From contig DDYM01000022.1 of assembly GCA_002347985.1 (NCBI GenBank), positions 44,194 to 49,820 on the forward strand: a stretch of DNA of 5,627 nucleotides, given 5' to 3'. This DNA is from Bacteroidetes bacterium UBA2234 (lineage in GTDB: Bacteria; Bacteroidota; Bacteroidia; NS11-12g; UBA955). This document shows, piece after piece, positions 5,031 to 5,627 of the stretch (position 1 is the first letter of the stretch; the number at the start of each line of letters is the position of its first letter). The notes beneath the pieces are model-generated. The model ran no database searches. It had not been told where the DNA came from and saw nothing but the letters and a program-made list of their open reading frames with translations. The position numbers and the translations under genes are program-made.

Positions 5031-5627
5031 CAAAAAAATAAATGACGTACAAAACGCCAATGGGAAAATTGATCCGTCACACAGGAATTCCGTTTTTGGC
5101 GATGGCGGACCAGTGAGGACATTCGGTTGGCAGCTCCTCAAGGCCATTATTGCTGCGGTGGTTGTTGTGATGTATTCAAGGGGAATGGGGGCTTATGGTA
5201 GAGGTGCTCTGTCTGTTTTACTATTGTATTTACAACTCACATTGATGGTGAGCGAGTTGGTTGCAGGAGGGGCTTTGGCGAATTTGCTCACAAAATATAG
5301 TTTGCGAAGAATCCTGCCAACGGCTTGGTCGTTTTTGGTTTTGGTTCTTTGTGTGGCATATTTAATTGGGTGGTTTGTTTGGTTATTGCCCAACCCGGGT
5401 GATTATCCTATAGGCCTGGATCATCCCAAGGTAATCACACTTAATTTGCTCTTTTTTCAGGGATTGTTTCTTGGAGGGCTGAATATTCAATACAATCTTT
5501 ATCAGTCACAGGGATGGGTGAATCAACGGAATCGCTTGCAGGTTTCAATGGAAGTGTTGAAGTTATTGGGACTCCTATTGTGTTTTGAGGCGATCTACGG
5601 TTTCATTTTTCCGAAAATCACGGCAAC
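5023..5627 (+). CDS. Multi-pass membrane protein, probable polysaccharide flippase (partial, C-terminus outside window)
   Basis: An open frame runs from the ATG at 5023 to the right edge, 201 codons plus two bases, without a stop. A hydrophilic N-terminus of about 33 residues is followed by hydrophobic segments at roughly 36-51, 62-88, 98-121, 138-155 and 174-196, so the protein sits in the inner membrane. The motif S-R-G-M-G-A-Y-G-R-G (52-61) after the first segment resembles the R-x-L-G-P-x-G-x-G region found after the first helix of Wzx-type oligosaccharide flippases (MOP superfamily), and the position in a glycosyltransferase operon agrees. Such proteins move lipid-linked oligosaccharide to the periplasmic side. 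The start overlaps the asnB-like stop by 8 nt and is preceded by AAGGAGG. The hydrophilic tail is longer than usual for this family. An O-antigen polymerase or ligase is a less likely alternative. Confidence 0.78.
   Translation, partial: MGDKKINDVQNANGKIDPSHRNSVFGDGGPVRTFGWQLLKAIIAAVVVVMYSRGMGAYGRGALSVLLLYLQLTLMVSELVAGGALANLLTKYSLRRILPTAWSFLVLVLCVAYLIGWFVWLLPNPGDYPIGLDHPKVITLNLLFFQGLFLGGLNIQYNLYQSQGWVNQRNRLQVSMEVLKLLGLLLCFEAIYGFIFPKITA

Noticed and set aside
4492..5052. Minus-strand 186-aa open frame
   Set aside because: Pro/Ser/Thr/His-rich shadow opposite well-conserved AsnB motifs.
5193..5393. Minus-strand 66-aa open frame
   Set aside because: Opposite the hydrophobic segments of the flippase-like gene, which has a proper start, coupling and membrane helices.
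1..5627. CRISPR array, insertion sequence or prophage
   Set aside because: I saw no regularly spaced direct repeats, no transposase or integrase motifs, and no phage genes. The inverted repeats found are single hairpins inside genes or a terminator.

Overview
The window looks like chromosomal DNA from a member of the Bacteroidota, most likely from the Flavobacteriia/Cytophagia side. Three observations support this. Promoters match the Bacteroidota type (TTTG or TTG, about 20 nt, then TAnnTTTG). Most starts lack a Shine-Dalgarno sequence. The first gene belongs to a small SRPBCC-like family that I know from Bacteroidota. The assignment rests on these traits and not on a database match.

Layout, left to right. 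(1) At 1-358 on the minus strand is the N-terminal 119 codons of an SRPBCC-like protein that runs off the left edge. (2) Divergent from it, 426-1503 holds a two-gene pterin operon: a 6-pyruvoyltetrahydropterin synthase-family protein followed, with an 8-nt overlap, by GTP cyclohydrolase I (folE). (3) A perfect palindromic, bidirectional terminator at 1592-1631 separates folE from a convergent tRNA-His(GTG) gene at 1636-1710. The tRNA has a textbook promoter upstream. (4) Back to back with the tRNA promoter, an equally good promoter at 1789-1820 drives a rightward, translationally coupled operon. It contains a GT4 glycosyltransferase (1825-3078, GTG start almost on the predicted transcription start), an asparagine synthase-family glutamine amidotransferase (3066-5030), and the start of a multi-pass membrane protein resembling a polysaccharide flippase (5023 to the right edge).

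How the genes work together: PTPS and FolE act in sequence on GTP, giving dihydroneopterin triphosphate and then a tetrahydropterin. The GT4, AsnB-like and flippase-like genes look like part of a surface polysaccharide cluster that continues to the right. In that setting the AsnB-like enzyme may amidate a sugar acid and not free aspartate (inference).

The most unusual structure is a pair of long, GC-rich, near-perfect inverted repeats lying in frame inside two neighbouring coding sequences, at 2129-2157 in the glycosyltransferase and 4824-4881 in the asnB-like gene. Both start on a codon boundary in the same phase and encode a peptide beginning A-R-x-R-R. They look like palindromic elements tolerated inside proteins and deserve a genome-wide search.
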